Positions 15,976-25,052 of a DNA stretch of 64,000 nt are shown here, one piece after another. Below the pieces are notes generated by a model. That model saw only the letters and a program-made list of their open reading frames with translations, was not told where the DNA came from and did not search any database. This DNA comes from JAKFDI01 sp044508835. GTDB lineage: Bacteria > Pseudomonadota > Gammaproteobacteria > Burkholderiales > Burkholderiaceae_C. The stretch is taken from NCBI GenBank assembly GCA_044508835.1, contig JBIQHD010000008.1, positions 91,861 to 155,860 on the forward strand. The letters are read 5' to 3'. How positions within the stretch are numbered: position 1 is the stretch's first letter; each line of letters begins with the position of its first letter. The translations under genes and the position numbers were made by a program.

Positions 15976-17283
15976 ATGACCGATGCCCTGCGAATCGCGC
16001 TGATCAGCGAACACGCGTCGCCGCTGGCGTCGCTGGGCAGCGTGGACGCGGGCGGGCAGAACATCTACGTCGCCAACGTGGCGCGCTGGCTGGCGCGCGC
16101 CGGCCACCACGTGGACGTGCTCACGCGCCGCGACGGCGCCGACCTGCCGCCGGTGGTCGACATGCGCCCGGGCGCGCGCGTGATCCACATCGACGCCGGC
16201 CCGGCCCGCTTCGTCCCCAAGGAGCGGCTGCTGGACCACATGCCGCAGTTCGCGCGCGCCAGCGAGCGGCTGCTGCGCAACAGCCTGCCCTACGACGTGG
16301 TGCACGCGAACTTCTTCATGTCGGGCCTGGTCGCCCACAAGCTCAAGCAGAAGCTCGGCCTGCCGTACGTGGTGACCTTCCATGCGCTCGGCCTGGTCCG
16401 GCGCGAGCACCAGAAGGAGGCCGATGCGTTTCCGCCCGAGCGCGTCGAGATCGAGCGCACGCTGGTGCGCCATGCCGACGCCATCGTGGCCGAGTGCCCG
16501 CAGGACCGCATCGACCTGATGCGCCTGTACGACGCCGAGCGGCACCGCCTGTCGATGGTGCCCTGCGGCTTCGACCCCGAGGAGTTCTCGCCGATGAGCC
16601 GCGCGCGGGCGCGCGCCGACCTCGGCCTCGACCCGGACGAGTTCATCGTGCTGCAGCTCGGCCGGCTGGTGCCGCGCAAGGGCATCGACAACGTCATCCG
16701 CGCCATGGCGCACCTGCCCGCCGGCGTGCCGGTACGGCTGCTGGTGGTGGGCGGCGAGGCGCGCACGCCCGACGAGCGGCTGACGCCCGAGATCGCCCGC
16801 CTGCGCCGCGTGGCGCAGGAGGCGGGGGTGGCCGCCCGCGTGACCTTCACCGGCCAGCGCCAGCGCCACGAGCTGCGCGCGTACTACGCCGCGGCCAACG
16901 TGTTCGTCACGACGCCGTGGTACGAGCCCTTCGGCATCACCCCGCTGGAGGCCATGGCCTGCGCCACGCCGGTGGTCGCGGCGAACGTGGGCGGACTGCA
17001 GTACACGGTGCAGGACGGCACCACCGGCTGGCTCGTGCCGCCGCACGACCCGCCGGCGCTGGCCGAGCGCATCGCCCGGCTGCACGCCAACCCGTGGTTC
17101 GCCGCGCGGCTCGGCCGCGCCGGGCTGGCCCGGGCACGCGCGCTGTTCTCGTGGGAGCGGGTGGCGCGCGAGCTGGCCGAGGTGTACGAGCTGGTGCGCA
17201 GGCCCTTCGGCCTGGCGCCCCAGCCGGGCTGGCGGTCGCTGCACCTGGTGGACAAGGCGCCCCACGTCGCCTCGCTTTCCTGA
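15976..17283 (+). CDS. Family 4 glycosyltransferase
   Basis: A 435-residue GT-B retaining glycosyltransferase. The N-terminal acceptor domain has the GSVDAGGQNIYV loop (21-32) seen in sucrose-phosphate-synthase/MshA-like GT4 enzymes. The C-terminal donor domain has GRLVPRKGIDN and the EPFGITPLE (E-x7-E) motif with TPVVAANVGG. No membrane segment is seen, so it is a cytosolic or peripheral enzyme using a nucleotide sugar. It opens the operon; the next gene starts 7 bases after its stop. The sugar and acceptor are unknown. Confidence 0.9.
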   Translation: MTDALRIALISEHASPLASLGSVDAGGQNIYVANVARWLARAGHHVDVLTRRDGADLPPVVDMRPGARVIHIDAGPARFVPKERLLDHMPQFARASERLLRNSLPYDVVHANFFMSGLVAHKLKQKLGLPYVVTFHALGLVRREHQKEADAFPPERVEIERTLVRHADAIVAECPQDRIDLMRLYDAERHRLSMVPCGFDPEEFSPMSRARARADLGLDPDEFIVLQLGRLVPRKGIDNVIRAMAHLPAGVPVRLLVVGGEARTPDERLTPEIARLRRVAQEAGVAARVTFTGQRQRHELRAYYAAANVFVTTPWYEPFGITPLEAMACATPVVAANVGGLQYTVQDGTTGWLVPPHDPPALAERIARLHANPWFAARLGRAGLARARALFSWERVARELAEVYELVRRPFGLAPQPGWRSLHLVDKAPHVASLS

Positions 17284-17289
17284 GGCCCG

Positions 17290-18030
17290 ATGCCCATGAC
17301 GCCCCTGCAAGACCAGACCATCCTCGTCACCGGCGCCGGCAGCGGCCTCGGCGCCGCCATCGCCCGCCGGCTGGTGGCCGCCGGCGCGCGCGTGGTGCTG
17401 GCCGACATCGGCCCCGACAAGGCCCGCCGCGTGGCCGAATCCATCGACCCGGCGAACCGGCAGACGATGGCCCTCGCCTTCGACGTGGCCGACGAGGCCG
17501 CGGCGCGCTCGGCCGTGGCCGCCACCGTCGAGCGCTTCGGCAGCCTCGACGTGCTGGTCAACAACGCCGGCACCGACGTCACCGCCCCGCTCGACGAGGT
17601 GGACATCGGCGCCTGGAACCGCGTGCTCGACACCAACCTGCGCGGCCCCTTCCTGCTGTGCAAGCTGGCGCTGGAGGCGCTGCGCGGGAGCGGCGGCGGC
17701 CAGGGCGGGCAGATCGTCAACGTGGCCTCCACCGCCGCGCTGCGCGCCTGGCCCAACGCCAGCGCCTACCACGCGAGCAAGTGGGGGCTGCTCGGCCTGT
17801 CGAAGGCCCTGCACGCCGAGCTGCGCGCCGAGGGCATCCGCGTGTCCACCGTGATCGCCGGCGGCATGCGCACGCCCTTCCTGCTCGAGCGCTTCCCCGA
17901 CCTCGATCCGGCGAAGCTGCAGGACCCGGCCAACGTGGCCGAGGCGGTGCACTTCCTGATGACCATGCCGCGCGAGTCGGTGGTGTCGGAAATCATGGTC
18001 CTGCCGCGGGAGGAGACCTCATGGCCCTGA
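17290..18030 (+). CDS. Short-chain dehydrogenase/reductase
   Basis: A 246-residue classical SDR with the NAD(P)-binding TGAGSGLG (14-21), NNAG (91-94), and catalytic Tyr160/Lys164 in AYHASK. It probably oxidises or reduces a sugar or sugar-nucleotide in the glycan pathway, judging by neighbours only. The stop overlaps the next gene's ATG by 10 bases. An unusual C-terminal tail ends in PREETSWP. Confidence 0.9.
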   Translation: MPMTPLQDQTILVTGAGSGLGAAIARRLVAAGARVVLADIGPDKARRVAESIDPANRQTMALAFDVADEAAARSAVAATVERFGSLDVLVNNAGTDVTAPLDEVDIGAWNRVLDTNLRGPFLLCKLALEALRGSGGGQGGQIVNVASTAALRAWPNASAYHASKWGLLGLSKALHAELRAEGIRVSTVIAGGMRTPFLLERFPDLDPAKLQDPANVAEAVHFLMTMPRESVVSEIMVLPREETSWP

Positions 18031-18800
18031 ACTCCATCTTCGGCGAGCTGGCGCCGCCGCCCGGGCAGGCGCCCGAGGCGCCGCGCGAGCGGGCCGTCTT
18101 CATCGACAAGGACGGCACCCTGGTCGAGAACGTGCCCTACAACGTCGACCCGGCGAAGCTGCGCCTCACGCCACATGCGCTGGAGGGCCTGGCGCTGCTG
18201 CAGCGCCACGGCTACCGGCTGATCGTCGTGACCAACCAGCCCGGCCTGGCCTACGGCCTGTTCAGCCGCGGCGAGCTGGCGCAGCTGCAGCACGCGCTGT
18301 TCGCGATGTGCGCCGCAGGCGGCGTGCAGCTCACCGACTTCTACGCCTGCCCGCACGCGCCGCCGCCCGAGAAGATCGGCGCCGCCGGCTGCCTGTGCCG
18401 CAAGCCGGCGCCCGGGCTGCTGCGGCAGGCCGCGATCACGCACCGCATCGACCTCGAACGCTCGTGGATGGTGGGCGACATCCTCGACGACGTGGAGGCC
18501 GGCCGCCGCGCCGGCTGCCGCTCGGTGCTGCTCGACGTGGGCCACGAGACGGTCTGGCGCCTGTCGCCGCTGCGCACGCCGCACGGCCGCGTGGCCGACC
18601 TGCTGGAGGCGGCGCGCTTCATCGTCGAGGCCGACGCGGCGCAGGCGCGGGCCGCGCCCATCGTGATGCCCGAGGCCTTGCCCGCGGCGCCCCCTGCGGA
18701 AGACGACGCCCCGCGCCGCAGCGCATGGACGATGCGGCGCGCGTGGCCCTTCGCGCGCGCGTCGCTGCGGACGCAGCGCGGGAAGGTGCTCGCGCCGTGA
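18021..18800 (+). CDS. HAD phosphatase, GmhB-like heptose-bisphosphatase
   Basis: A 259-residue HAD-IIIA phosphatase. The nucleophile motif is FIDKDGTL (Asp29, Asp31), followed by VTNQ and MVGDILDD. Cys110, His112, Cys124 and Cys126 form the zinc loop typical of D-glycero-heptose-1,7-bisphosphate 7-phosphatase. After about residue 200 there is a long, low-complexity Ala/Pro/Arg tail not seen in ordinary GmhB. ATG 18021 has an AGGAG ribosome site inside the SDR gene. A heptose-phosphate substrate fits the two following GT9 (heptosyltransferase-type) genes, but histidinol-phosphate-type activity cannot be excluded. Confidence 0.85.
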   Translation: MALNSIFGELAPPPGQAPEAPRERAVFIDKDGTLVENVPYNVDPAKLRLTPHALEGLALLQRHGYRLIVVTNQPGLAYGLFSRGELAQLQHALFAMCAAGGVQLTDFYACPHAPPPEKIGAAGCLCRKPAPGLLRQAAITHRIDLERSWMVGDILDDVEAGRRAGCRSVLLDVGHETVWRLSPLRTPHGRVADLLEAARFIVEADAAQARAAPIVMPEALPAAPPAEDDAPRRSAWTMRRAWPFARASLRTQRGKVLAP

Positions 18801-19945
18801 ACACCGCCGCGGCGTGGCGCGAGGCGCGCAACATCCTGGTGGTGCGGCTCGACAACCTGGGCGACGTGCTGATGACCACGCCGGCGCTCGCCGCGATCCG
18901 CCGCAGCGCGCCGGGCGTGCGCCTCACCCTGCTCGGCTCGCGCGCCGGCGCCGCGATGCGCCGGCACCTGCCCATGGTCGACGACGTCATCGTCTACGAC
19001 GCGCCGTGGGTCAAGGGCGCGCCGTCGTCCGCCCGCGACGTGCAGGCCGACCGGCGCATGATCGAGCGGCTCGCGCGCGAAGGCTTCGACGCGGCCATCG
19101 TCTTCACCGTCTGCACGCAGAGCGCCCTGCCGGCGGCCATGCTGTGCCGCCTGGCCGGCATTCCGCTGCGGCTCGCGCATGCGCGCGAGAACCCGTACGA
19201 CCTGCTCACCGACTGGGTGCGCGACACCGAGGTGTGCGCCGCCGGCATGCGCCACGAGGTGGAGCGCCAGCTCGCCCTGGTGCGCGCGGTGGGCTTCCAT
19301 GCCGACGACGAGCACCTGCTGTTCCGCTACCGCGTGGCCGACGTGCTGAACCTGCGGCGCAAGTTCGAGCAGGCCGGCGGCGACCTGCGCCGGCCCTATG
19401 TCGTGGTGCATCCCGGCGCCAGCGCCGCCTCGCGCCGCTGGCCGGCCGAGCGCTTCGGCCAGGCGGCCGAGGCGATCGCCGCCTCGACCGACTGCCAGGT
19501 GGTGTTCACCGGCGGCCACGACGAGGCCGCGCTCGTGGCCGAGGCGCGCGCGGCGATGCACACGCCGGGCCTGTCGCTCGCCGGGCAGCTCGCGCTCGGC
19601 GAGCTGGCGGCGCTCATCGCCGGCGCGCAGGTGACCCTGTGCAACAACAGCGGCCCGGCGCACATCGCCGCCGCGGTGGGCGCGCCGGTGGTGGTGCTGT
19701 ACGCGCTCACCAACCCGCAGCACACGCCGTGGAAGGGACGCTCGCGCGTGCTCAGCCACGACGTGCCCTGCCGCGACTGCCTGAAGAGCGCCTGCCCCGA
19801 GACGCACCATGCCTGCCTGAACGGCGTGCAGCCCGGCGAGGCGAGCGCGGCCGCGCTCGACATGATCGGCGCCCTGCCCGGGGTACCGGTGCACCGCCTG
19901 CCCGTGCCGGCCGCGGCGCCGCCGGCGATGGCGGCGGCCTCATGA
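18797..19945 (+). CDS. Family 9 glycosyltransferase (heptosyltransferase-like)
   Basis: A 382-residue GT-B enzyme of the ADP-heptose:LPS heptosyltransferase family. It starts with the RLDNLGDVLMTTPAL motif and has HPGASAASRRWP and NNSGPAHIAAAVGAPVV donor-site motifs. The C-terminal region holds a Cys cluster (CRDCLKSACPETHHAC) that could bind metal. GTG 18797 overlaps the upstream stop by 4 bases (GTGA). It probably adds heptose to a glycan, although other sugars are possible. Confidence 0.9.
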   Translation: MNTAAAWREARNILVVRLDNLGDVLMTTPALAAIRRSAPGVRLTLLGSRAGAAMRRHLPMVDDVIVYDAPWVKGAPSSARDVQADRRMIERLAREGFDAAIVFTVCTQSALPAAMLCRLAGIPLRLAHARENPYDLLTDWVRDTEVCAAGMRHEVERQLALVRAVGFHADDEHLLFRYRVADVLNLRRKFEQAGGDLRRPYVVVHPGASAASRRWPAERFGQAAEAIAASTDCQVVFTGGHDEAALVAEARAAMHTPGLSLAGQLALGELAALIAGAQVTLCNNSGPAHIAAAVGAPVVVLYALTNPQHTPWKGRSRVLSHDVPCRDCLKSACPETHHACLNGVQPGEASAAALDMIGALPGVPVHRLPVPAAAPPAMAAAS

Positions 19946-21771
19946 TCTCGCTCGGCATCAACGCCGCGTTCCACGACTCGGCGGCCGCGCTGGTCGTCGA
20001 CGGCCGCGTGGTCGCCGCGGCCGAGGAGGAGCGCTTCACCCGCATCAAGCACGGCAAGCGGCCGCTGCCCTTCACCGCGTGGGAGCTACCCTTCCACGCC
20101 ATCGACTGCTGCCTCGCGGAAGCGGGGATCGCGCTGGCCGACGTGGACCACGTGGCCTACAGCTACGACCCCGCGCGCTTCCTCCGCGACCGCGTGCCCG
20201 CAATGACAACCCCCCGGCCGACGGATACGTCAGCCGGTCCCCCGAGGGGACCCGGGCCGGCTTGGGAGCGGCCCGGCGACGCCGTCACCATCTCGTTGCC
20301 GCTGCAGCCGTCGGCCCACGACAAGGGCGCGTGGGAGAACGTGTGGGACCCGCTCTTCGCCGCCTACATCGTCAACGCCCCGCGCCAGCTCGCCGACGGC
20401 GCGCCGCACCACCTGAAGAAGCGCTTCGCCGGCGCCACGCCCGACGGCCCCTACCGCTTCCACTTCGTCGACCACCACCTGTGCCACCAGGCCAGCGCCT
20501 TCCTCGCCTCGCCCTTCGAGCGCTGCGCGGTGATGACGCTGGACGGCCGCGGCGAGGAGGCCACCACCTCCTACGGCGCCTACCGCGACCGGCGCTACGC
20601 GCCGCTCGGCGAGGTGTGCATGCCGCATTCGCTGGGCATGCTGTACGAGCAGGTCACGAGCCACCTCGGCTTCCTGCATTCGTCGGACGAATACAAGGTG
20701 ATGGCGCTGGCGGCGCTGGGCACGCCGCGCTTTCGCGGCGTGCTGGAGGAGCACGTCAAGGTCGGCCCGGGCGGCATGTACGAGATCGCGCCGATGGACC
20801 TGGCGGCGCTGTTCGGCCCGGCGCGCGAGCGCGGCGGCGCCATGGACCCGCGCCATCTCGACCTCGCCGCCTCGCTGCAGGCCGTGCTGGAAGAAACCGT
20901 GCTGCGCCTCGCCCGCTGGCTGCGCGAGGCGAGCGGCGAGCCGCTGCTCGCGATGGCCGGCGGCGTGGCGCTGAACTGCGTGATGAACGCCCGGCTGCGC
21001 GACGCCGGCCTGTTCGAGCAGGTCTGGGTACAGCCGGCCGCGGGCGACGCGGGCACGGCGCTCGGCGCCGCGCTGTGGATCGACGCGCGGGCGCGCGCCG
21101 GGGAGGACGGGTGCCTGGCCGGGCGCCGCTGGCGCATGGACCACGCCTACCTCGGCCCCGGGCAGGACGACGACACGATCGAGGCCTTCCTGCGCTGGGC
21201 CAAGCTGCCCTACCAGCGCCTGCACGACCCGGCCGAGGCGACGGCGCGGCTGCTGGCCGGCAACAAGGTCGTCGGCTGGCACCAGGGCCGCATGGAGTTC
21301 GGCCCGCGCGCGCTCGGCGCCCGCTCCATCCTCGCCTCGCCGCTCGATCCGGCGATGCAGGCGCGCATCAACGAGCTCAAGGACCGCGAGGACTTCCGCC
21401 CGGTGGCGCCCGCCGTCCCGCGCGAGCACCTGGCCGAATGGTTCACGCCGGCCGCGGCCAACGGCGGCGACGCGCCCTTCATGCTGTTCATCTACGACGT
21501 GATCGAGGCCCAGGCCCGGCGCATCCCCGCCGCCTGCCACGCCGACCGCACGGCGCGCGTGCAGACCGTCTCCGCCGGCTCGAACCCCCGCTTCCATGCG
21601 CTCCTGAAGGCCTTCGGCGCGCTGACCGGCGTGCCGGTGCTCATCAACACCTCGTTCAACGTGCGCGGCGAGCCCGTCGTCTGCACGCCCAAGGACGCGG
21701 TCGACGCATTCCACAGCACGCCGATCGACGCCCTGGTCATTGGATCCTTCCTCCTGGAGAAGAACCGTTGA
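19942..21771 (+). CDS. Carbamoyltransferase (NodU/CmcH family)
   Basis: A 609-residue O-carbamoyltransferase that transfers a carbamoyl group from carbamoyl phosphate via a carbamoyl-adenylate. The N-terminal Kae1-like domain has GINAAFHDSAAAL, EEERFTRIKHG and the metal-binding DHHLCHQASAF; the C-terminal YrdC-like part has MEFGPRALGARSIL and NTSFNVRGEP. The ATG overlaps the GT9 stop. Residues 89-113 are Pro/Gly/Thr-rich and look like an in-frame translated repeat rather than part of the fold (see the repeat at 20206). In a glycan operon it probably carbamoylates a sugar hydroxyl. Confidence 0.92.
   Translation: MISLGINAAFHDSAAALVVDGRVVAAAEEERFTRIKHGKRPLPFTAWELPFHAIDCCLAEAGIALADVDHVAYSYDPARFLRDRVPAMTTPRPTDTSAGPPRGPGPAWERPGDAVTISLPLQPSAHDKGAWENVWDPLFAAYIVNAPRQLADGAPHHLKKRFAGATPDGPYRFHFVDHHLCHQASAFLASPFERCAVMTLDGRGEEATTSYGAYRDRRYAPLGEVCMPHSLGMLYEQVTSHLGFLHSSDEYKVMALAALGTPRFRGVLEEHVKVGPGGMYEIAPMDLAALFGPARERGGAMDPRHLDLAASLQAVLEETVLRLARWLREASGEPLLAMAGGVALNCVMNARLRDAGLFEQVWVQPAAGDAGTALGAALWIDARARAGEDGCLAGRRWRMDHAYLGPGQDDDTIEAFLRWAKLPYQRLHDPAEATARLLAGNKVVGWHQGRMEFGPRALGARSILASPLDPAMQARINELKDREDFRPVAPAVPREHLAEWFTPAAANGGDAPFMLFIYDVIEAQARRIPAACHADRTARVQTVSAGSNPRFHALLKAFGALTGVPVLINTSFNVRGEPVVCTPKDAVDAFHSTPIDALVIGSFLLEKNR
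20206..20280. repeat. Repeat-like insertion inside carbamoyltransferase gene
   Basis: This 75-base segment has the character of an intergenic palindromic element (CCCCCGAGGGGACCCGGG and GGAGCGGCCCGGCG) rather than coding sequence. Its translation, residues 89-113, is Pro/Gly/Thr-rich and lies in a loop between two conserved blocks. The frame is kept. The boundaries are approximate. Confidence 0.5.
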
Positions 21772-22742
21772 GCTACGACGTTTCGGTGGTGATGGCGACC
21801 TGCCGGCGGCCCGAGCTGCTCGCGCGCTGCCTGAACGCGCTCACGCACCAGAGCCTCGACCCGGCGCGCTACGAGATCGTCGTCGTCGACGACGCGCAGG
21901 ACGACGCCACCGAGGAGGCCGTCAACCGCTTCGCCATCGCGCACGAAGGCCGCCCGGCGATCCGCTACCTGCGCCCGCTCGGCACCCGCGGGCCGGCCGG
22001 CGCGCGCAACCGCGGCTGGCGGGCGAGCGCGGCGCCGGTGATCGCCTTCACCGACGACGACACCGTGCCCGACCGCGACTGGCTGCGCGAGGGGCTGGCC
22101 GCCCTCACCACCGAGGTGTCGGCGCTCGCGGGCCGCGTCGTCGTGCCGGCGAGCGAGCCGCCCACCGACCACGAGGTGATGACGCGCGGCCTCGAACGCG
22201 CCGAGTTCGTGACGGCCAACGCCTTCGTCTGGCGCCATGCGCTGCAGGCGGTGAACGGCTTCGACGAGCGCTTCCTGCGCGCCTGGCGCGAAGACTCCGA
22301 CCTGCACTTCTCGCTGATCGAGCACTGCGCCCCCATCGGCTGGGCGCCGGGCGCGGTGGTGGTGCACCCGGTGCGCGCCGCGCCCTGGGGGCTGTCCATC
22401 CGCAACCAGGCCAACGTGTACTTCGACGCCCTGCTCTACAAGAAGCACCCGCAGCTCTACCGCCACAAGGTGCGGCGGCATCCGCCGTGGCACTACTTCC
22501 TCATCGTCGGCTGCAGCGTGGCGGGCCTGGGCTGCCTGCTGGCCGGCGCGCCGTGGCCGGGGCTGATGCTGCTGGCCGCGGCGCTGGTGGGCATCGGCGC
22601 CTTCGCGGTGCACCGCCTGCGCGGCACCGCGCACACGCCGGCGCACGTGGCCGAGATGCTGCTCACGTCCGCCGCCATCCCCTTCGCCGCGGTGTACTGG
22701 CGCACGCTCGGCGCGCTGCGGTTCCGGACGCTGTTCCCATGA
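21768..22742 (+). CDS. Family 2 glycosyltransferase with C-terminal membrane hairpin
   Basis: A 324-residue GT-A inverting glycosyltransferase. It has VVMATCRRPELL, the VVDDAQDD nucleotide site and the FTDDDTVPD metal-binding site, with WREDSDLHFSL as the later catalytic region. Two hydrophobic segments (about 243-282) and a further one near the end suggest membrane attachment. TTG 21768 is chosen as start: it overlaps the upstream stop (TTGA) and has GGAGAAG eight bases upstream. An internal ATG (21792) would cut into the first strand. Confidence 0.85.
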   Translation: MSYDVSVVMATCRRPELLARCLNALTHQSLDPARYEIVVVDDAQDDATEEAVNRFAIAHEGRPAIRYLRPLGTRGPAGARNRGWRASAAPVIAFTDDDTVPDRDWLREGLAALTTEVSALAGRVVVPASEPPTDHEVMTRGLERAEFVTANAFVWRHALQAVNGFDERFLRAWREDSDLHFSLIEHCAPIGWAPGAVVVHPVRAAPWGLSIRNQANVYFDALLYKKHPQLYRHKVRRHPPWHYFLIVGCSVAGLGCLLAGAPWPGLMLLAAALVGIGAFAVHRLRGTAHTPAHVAEMLLTSAAIPFAAVYWRTLGALRFRTLFP

Positions 22743-23965
22743 CCGGGCCGTCCGACCTTCATCCCGAACGACTGGAGCGCGTGGCGGTGTTCCGCGCGCT
22801 CGTGCTGGGCGACATGCTGTGCGCCGTGCCCGCGCTGCGCGCGCTGCGCCACGCCTGCCCCGACGCCGAGCTGACGCTGGTGGGCCTGCCGTGGGCGCGC
22901 GAATGGGCGCAGCGGCTGCTGCACGTCGACCGCTTCGTCGAGTTCCCCGGCTACCCCGGCCTGCCCGAGACGCTGCCCGACCTGGAAGCCCTGCCCGGCT
23001 TCCTGCGGCAGATGCAGGCCGAGCGCTTCGACCTGCTGCTGCAGATGCACGGCAGCGGCGCCATCGTCAACCCGCTGCTCGCGGCCTGCGGCGCGGCGCG
23101 CATGGCGGGCTTCCGCGAGCCGGGGCACTTCTGCCCCGAGCCGGCGCTGTTCACGCCCTGGCCCACCGCCGGCCACGAGATCGAGCGCCTGCTCGCGCTC
23201 ACCGACCACCTCGGCATGGCGCGCCGCGGCACGCAGCTCGAACTGCCGGTGAACGACAGCGACCGCATCGAGCTCGCCACCGCCTGGCCCGGCGCCTTCG
23301 GCGGCGAGCCGTTCGTGTGCGTGCACGCCGGCGCGCAGCTCGCCTCGCGCCGCTGGCCGCCGGAGCGCTTCGCCCAGGTGGCCGACGCGCTGGCCGCGCG
23401 CGGCCTCGCCATCGTGCTCACCGGCACCTCGGGCGAGGCGGCGCTGGCCGCGCGGGTGCGCGAGGCGATGCACCACCCGGTGGTCGACCTGTCGGGCAAG
23501 ACCTCGCTGTGGACGCTGGCCGCGCTGCTGGAGCGCGCGCGCCTGCTGGTGTGCAACGACACCGGCGTGTCGCACGTCGCGGCGGCGATCGACACGCCCA
23601 GCGTGGTGGTGAGCTGCGGCGCCGACGTGTCGCGCTGGGCGCCGCTGGAGGCGCGCCGCCACCCGGTGCTGTGGCAGCCGATGGACTGCCGGCCCTGCGG
23701 TCACGCGGCATGCCCCTACGAGCACGGCTGCGCGACGGCGATCGAGGCGCCGGCGGTGATCCGGGCCGCCGAGGCCCTGCTGCACCGCACCAGCGACCGC
23801 CGCGCCCGGCCGCGCCCGGAGAACCGGCCACTGACCGACATCGCCGCCGCGCCGCGGCCCGACGAGCGGCCGCAGCTGCGCGACGAGGGCGACGCGCCGC
23901 CCGACTGGGGCCTCGTGCCGGCCCCGCCCGCCGGCGGGCACGGCCACCGCGCCGGCACGGCGTAG
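22739..23965 (+). CDS. Second family 9 glycosyltransferase
   Basis: A 408-residue heptosyltransferase-like GT-B enzyme, with RALVLGDMLCAVPAL at the N-terminus, HAGAQLASRRWP and CNDTGVSHVAAAIDTPSVVV donor motifs, and a Cys-rich patch CRPCGHAACPYEHGC. It is related to, but clearly diverged from, the GT9 at 18797. The ATG overlaps the GT2 stop by 4 bases. The last 60 residues are Arg/Pro/Asp-rich and probably disordered. It probably adds a second heptose-type sugar. Confidence 0.88.
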   Translation: MTGPSDLHPERLERVAVFRALVLGDMLCAVPALRALRHACPDAELTLVGLPWAREWAQRLLHVDRFVEFPGYPGLPETLPDLEALPGFLRQMQAERFDLLLQMHGSGAIVNPLLAACGAARMAGFREPGHFCPEPALFTPWPTAGHEIERLLALTDHLGMARRGTQLELPVNDSDRIELATAWPGAFGGEPFVCVHAGAQLASRRWPPERFAQVADALAARGLAIVLTGTSGEAALAARVREAMHHPVVDLSGKTSLWTLAALLERARLLVCNDTGVSHVAAAIDTPSVVVSCGADVSRWAPLEARRHPVLWQPMDCRPCGHAACPYEHGCATAIEAPAVIRAAEALLHRTSDRRARPRPENRPLTDIAAAPRPDERPQLRDEGDAPPDWGLVPAPPAGGHGHRAGTA

Positions 23966-23974
23966 CGGGCGCGA

Positions 23975-24949
23975 GTGAGCGCGATGCCCACGCCGCGGCG
24001 CCCGCTGCGCATCCTCACCTGGCACGTGCACGGCAACTACCTGTGGAACCTGACGCAGGTGCCGCACGAGTTCCACCTCGTCACCGACGCGGCGCGCTCC
24101 CCCCACCACGCCGGGCGCACCGGCACGCTGCCCTGGGGCGACAACGTGCACGAGGCGCCCGCCGAACGCATCCGCGACATGGAGTTCGACGTGGTGCTGT
24201 ACCAGTCGCGCGACGCCTGGGAGCGCGAGCGCCACGAGCTGCTGAGCGAGGCGCAGCGGCGCCTGCCGCGGATCTACCTCGAGCACGACCCGCCGCAGCA
24301 GCACCCGACGAACACCGTGCACTGGGTCGACGACCCCGGCGCGCTGCTCGTGCACGTGACGCCGTTCAACGCGCTGATGTGGGATGCGGGGCGCACGCCC
24401 GCCGCCGTCGTCGAGCACGGCGTGCGTCCGCTGGCGCCGGCGTCGTACCACGGCACGCGGCCGGCGGGCCTGGTGGTGGTGAACAACCTCGACCGGCGCG
24501 GGCGCCGGCTGGGGCTCGACGTCTACCGCGAGGCCGCGGCGCAGGTGCCGCTCGCGCTGGTGGGCATGGGCGCCGAGCGCCTGGCCGGCGTGGGCGGCCT
24601 GGGCGAGGTGCCGAACCGCGAACTGCCCGGCGTGATGGCCGAGCACCGCTTCTTCTTCCACCCCATCCGCTACACCAGCCTCGGCCTGTCGGTCATCGAG
24701 GCCATGATGGTCGGCACGCCGGTGGTGGGGCTGGCCACCACCGAGCTCGTGACCGTCATCCGCGACGGCGAGAACGGCGTGATCGACACGCGCATCGAGC
24801 GGCTGGTGGAGGCGATGCGGCGGCTGCTGCGCGACCCGGCCGAAGCGCGCCGCCTCGGCGCGGCCGGGCGGCGCACGGCGATGGAGCGCTTCGGCATCGA
24901 CCGCTTCGTGAGCGACTGGCTGGCGGTGCTGCGGCGGGTGGCGGGGTAG
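23975..24949 (+). CDS. Glycosyltransferase (GT-B, C-terminal donor domain)
   Basis: A 324-residue glycosyltransferase-like protein with a short N-terminal half (RILTWHVHGNYLWNLTQVP, YLEHDPPQQHP) and a GT4-like C-terminal donor domain (RYTSLGLSVIEAMMVGTPVVGL). GTG 23975 lies 9 bases after the previous stop; ATG 23984 is an equally possible start. It closes the glycan operon, followed by palindromic repeats. The sugar is unknown. Confidence 0.82.
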   Translation: MSAMPTPRRPLRILTWHVHGNYLWNLTQVPHEFHLVTDAARSPHHAGRTGTLPWGDNVHEAPAERIRDMEFDVVLYQSRDAWERERHELLSEAQRRLPRIYLEHDPPQQHPTNTVHWVDDPGALLVHVTPFNALMWDAGRTPAAVVEHGVRPLAPASYHGTRPAGLVVVNNLDRRGRRLGLDVYREAAAQVPLALVGMGAERLAGVGGLGEVPNRELPGVMAEHRFFFHPIRYTSLGLSVIEAMMVGTPVVGLATTELVTVIRDGENGVIDTRIERLVEAMRRLLRDPAEARRLGAAGRRTAMERFGIDRFVSDWLAVLRRVAG

Positions 24950-24957
24950 CGGGGGAC

Positions 24958-25052
24958 GCCCTCACCCCAGCCCTCTCCCGCCAGCGGGAGAGGGAGCCAG
25001 CCGGCACTGCATCACTCCCTCTCCGTCCCGGGGAGAGGGCTGGGGCGAGGGG
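24958..25052. repeat. Two REP-like palindromes in inverted orientation
   Basis: Two copies of the CCCTCTCCC/GGGAGAGGG stem with a CTGGGG(C/T)GAGGG tail face each other (about 24958-24995 and 25014-25052). They match the unit at 7783. They lie between convergent genes, and the second copy overlaps the 3' end of the topoisomerase gene. Confidence 0.75.
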
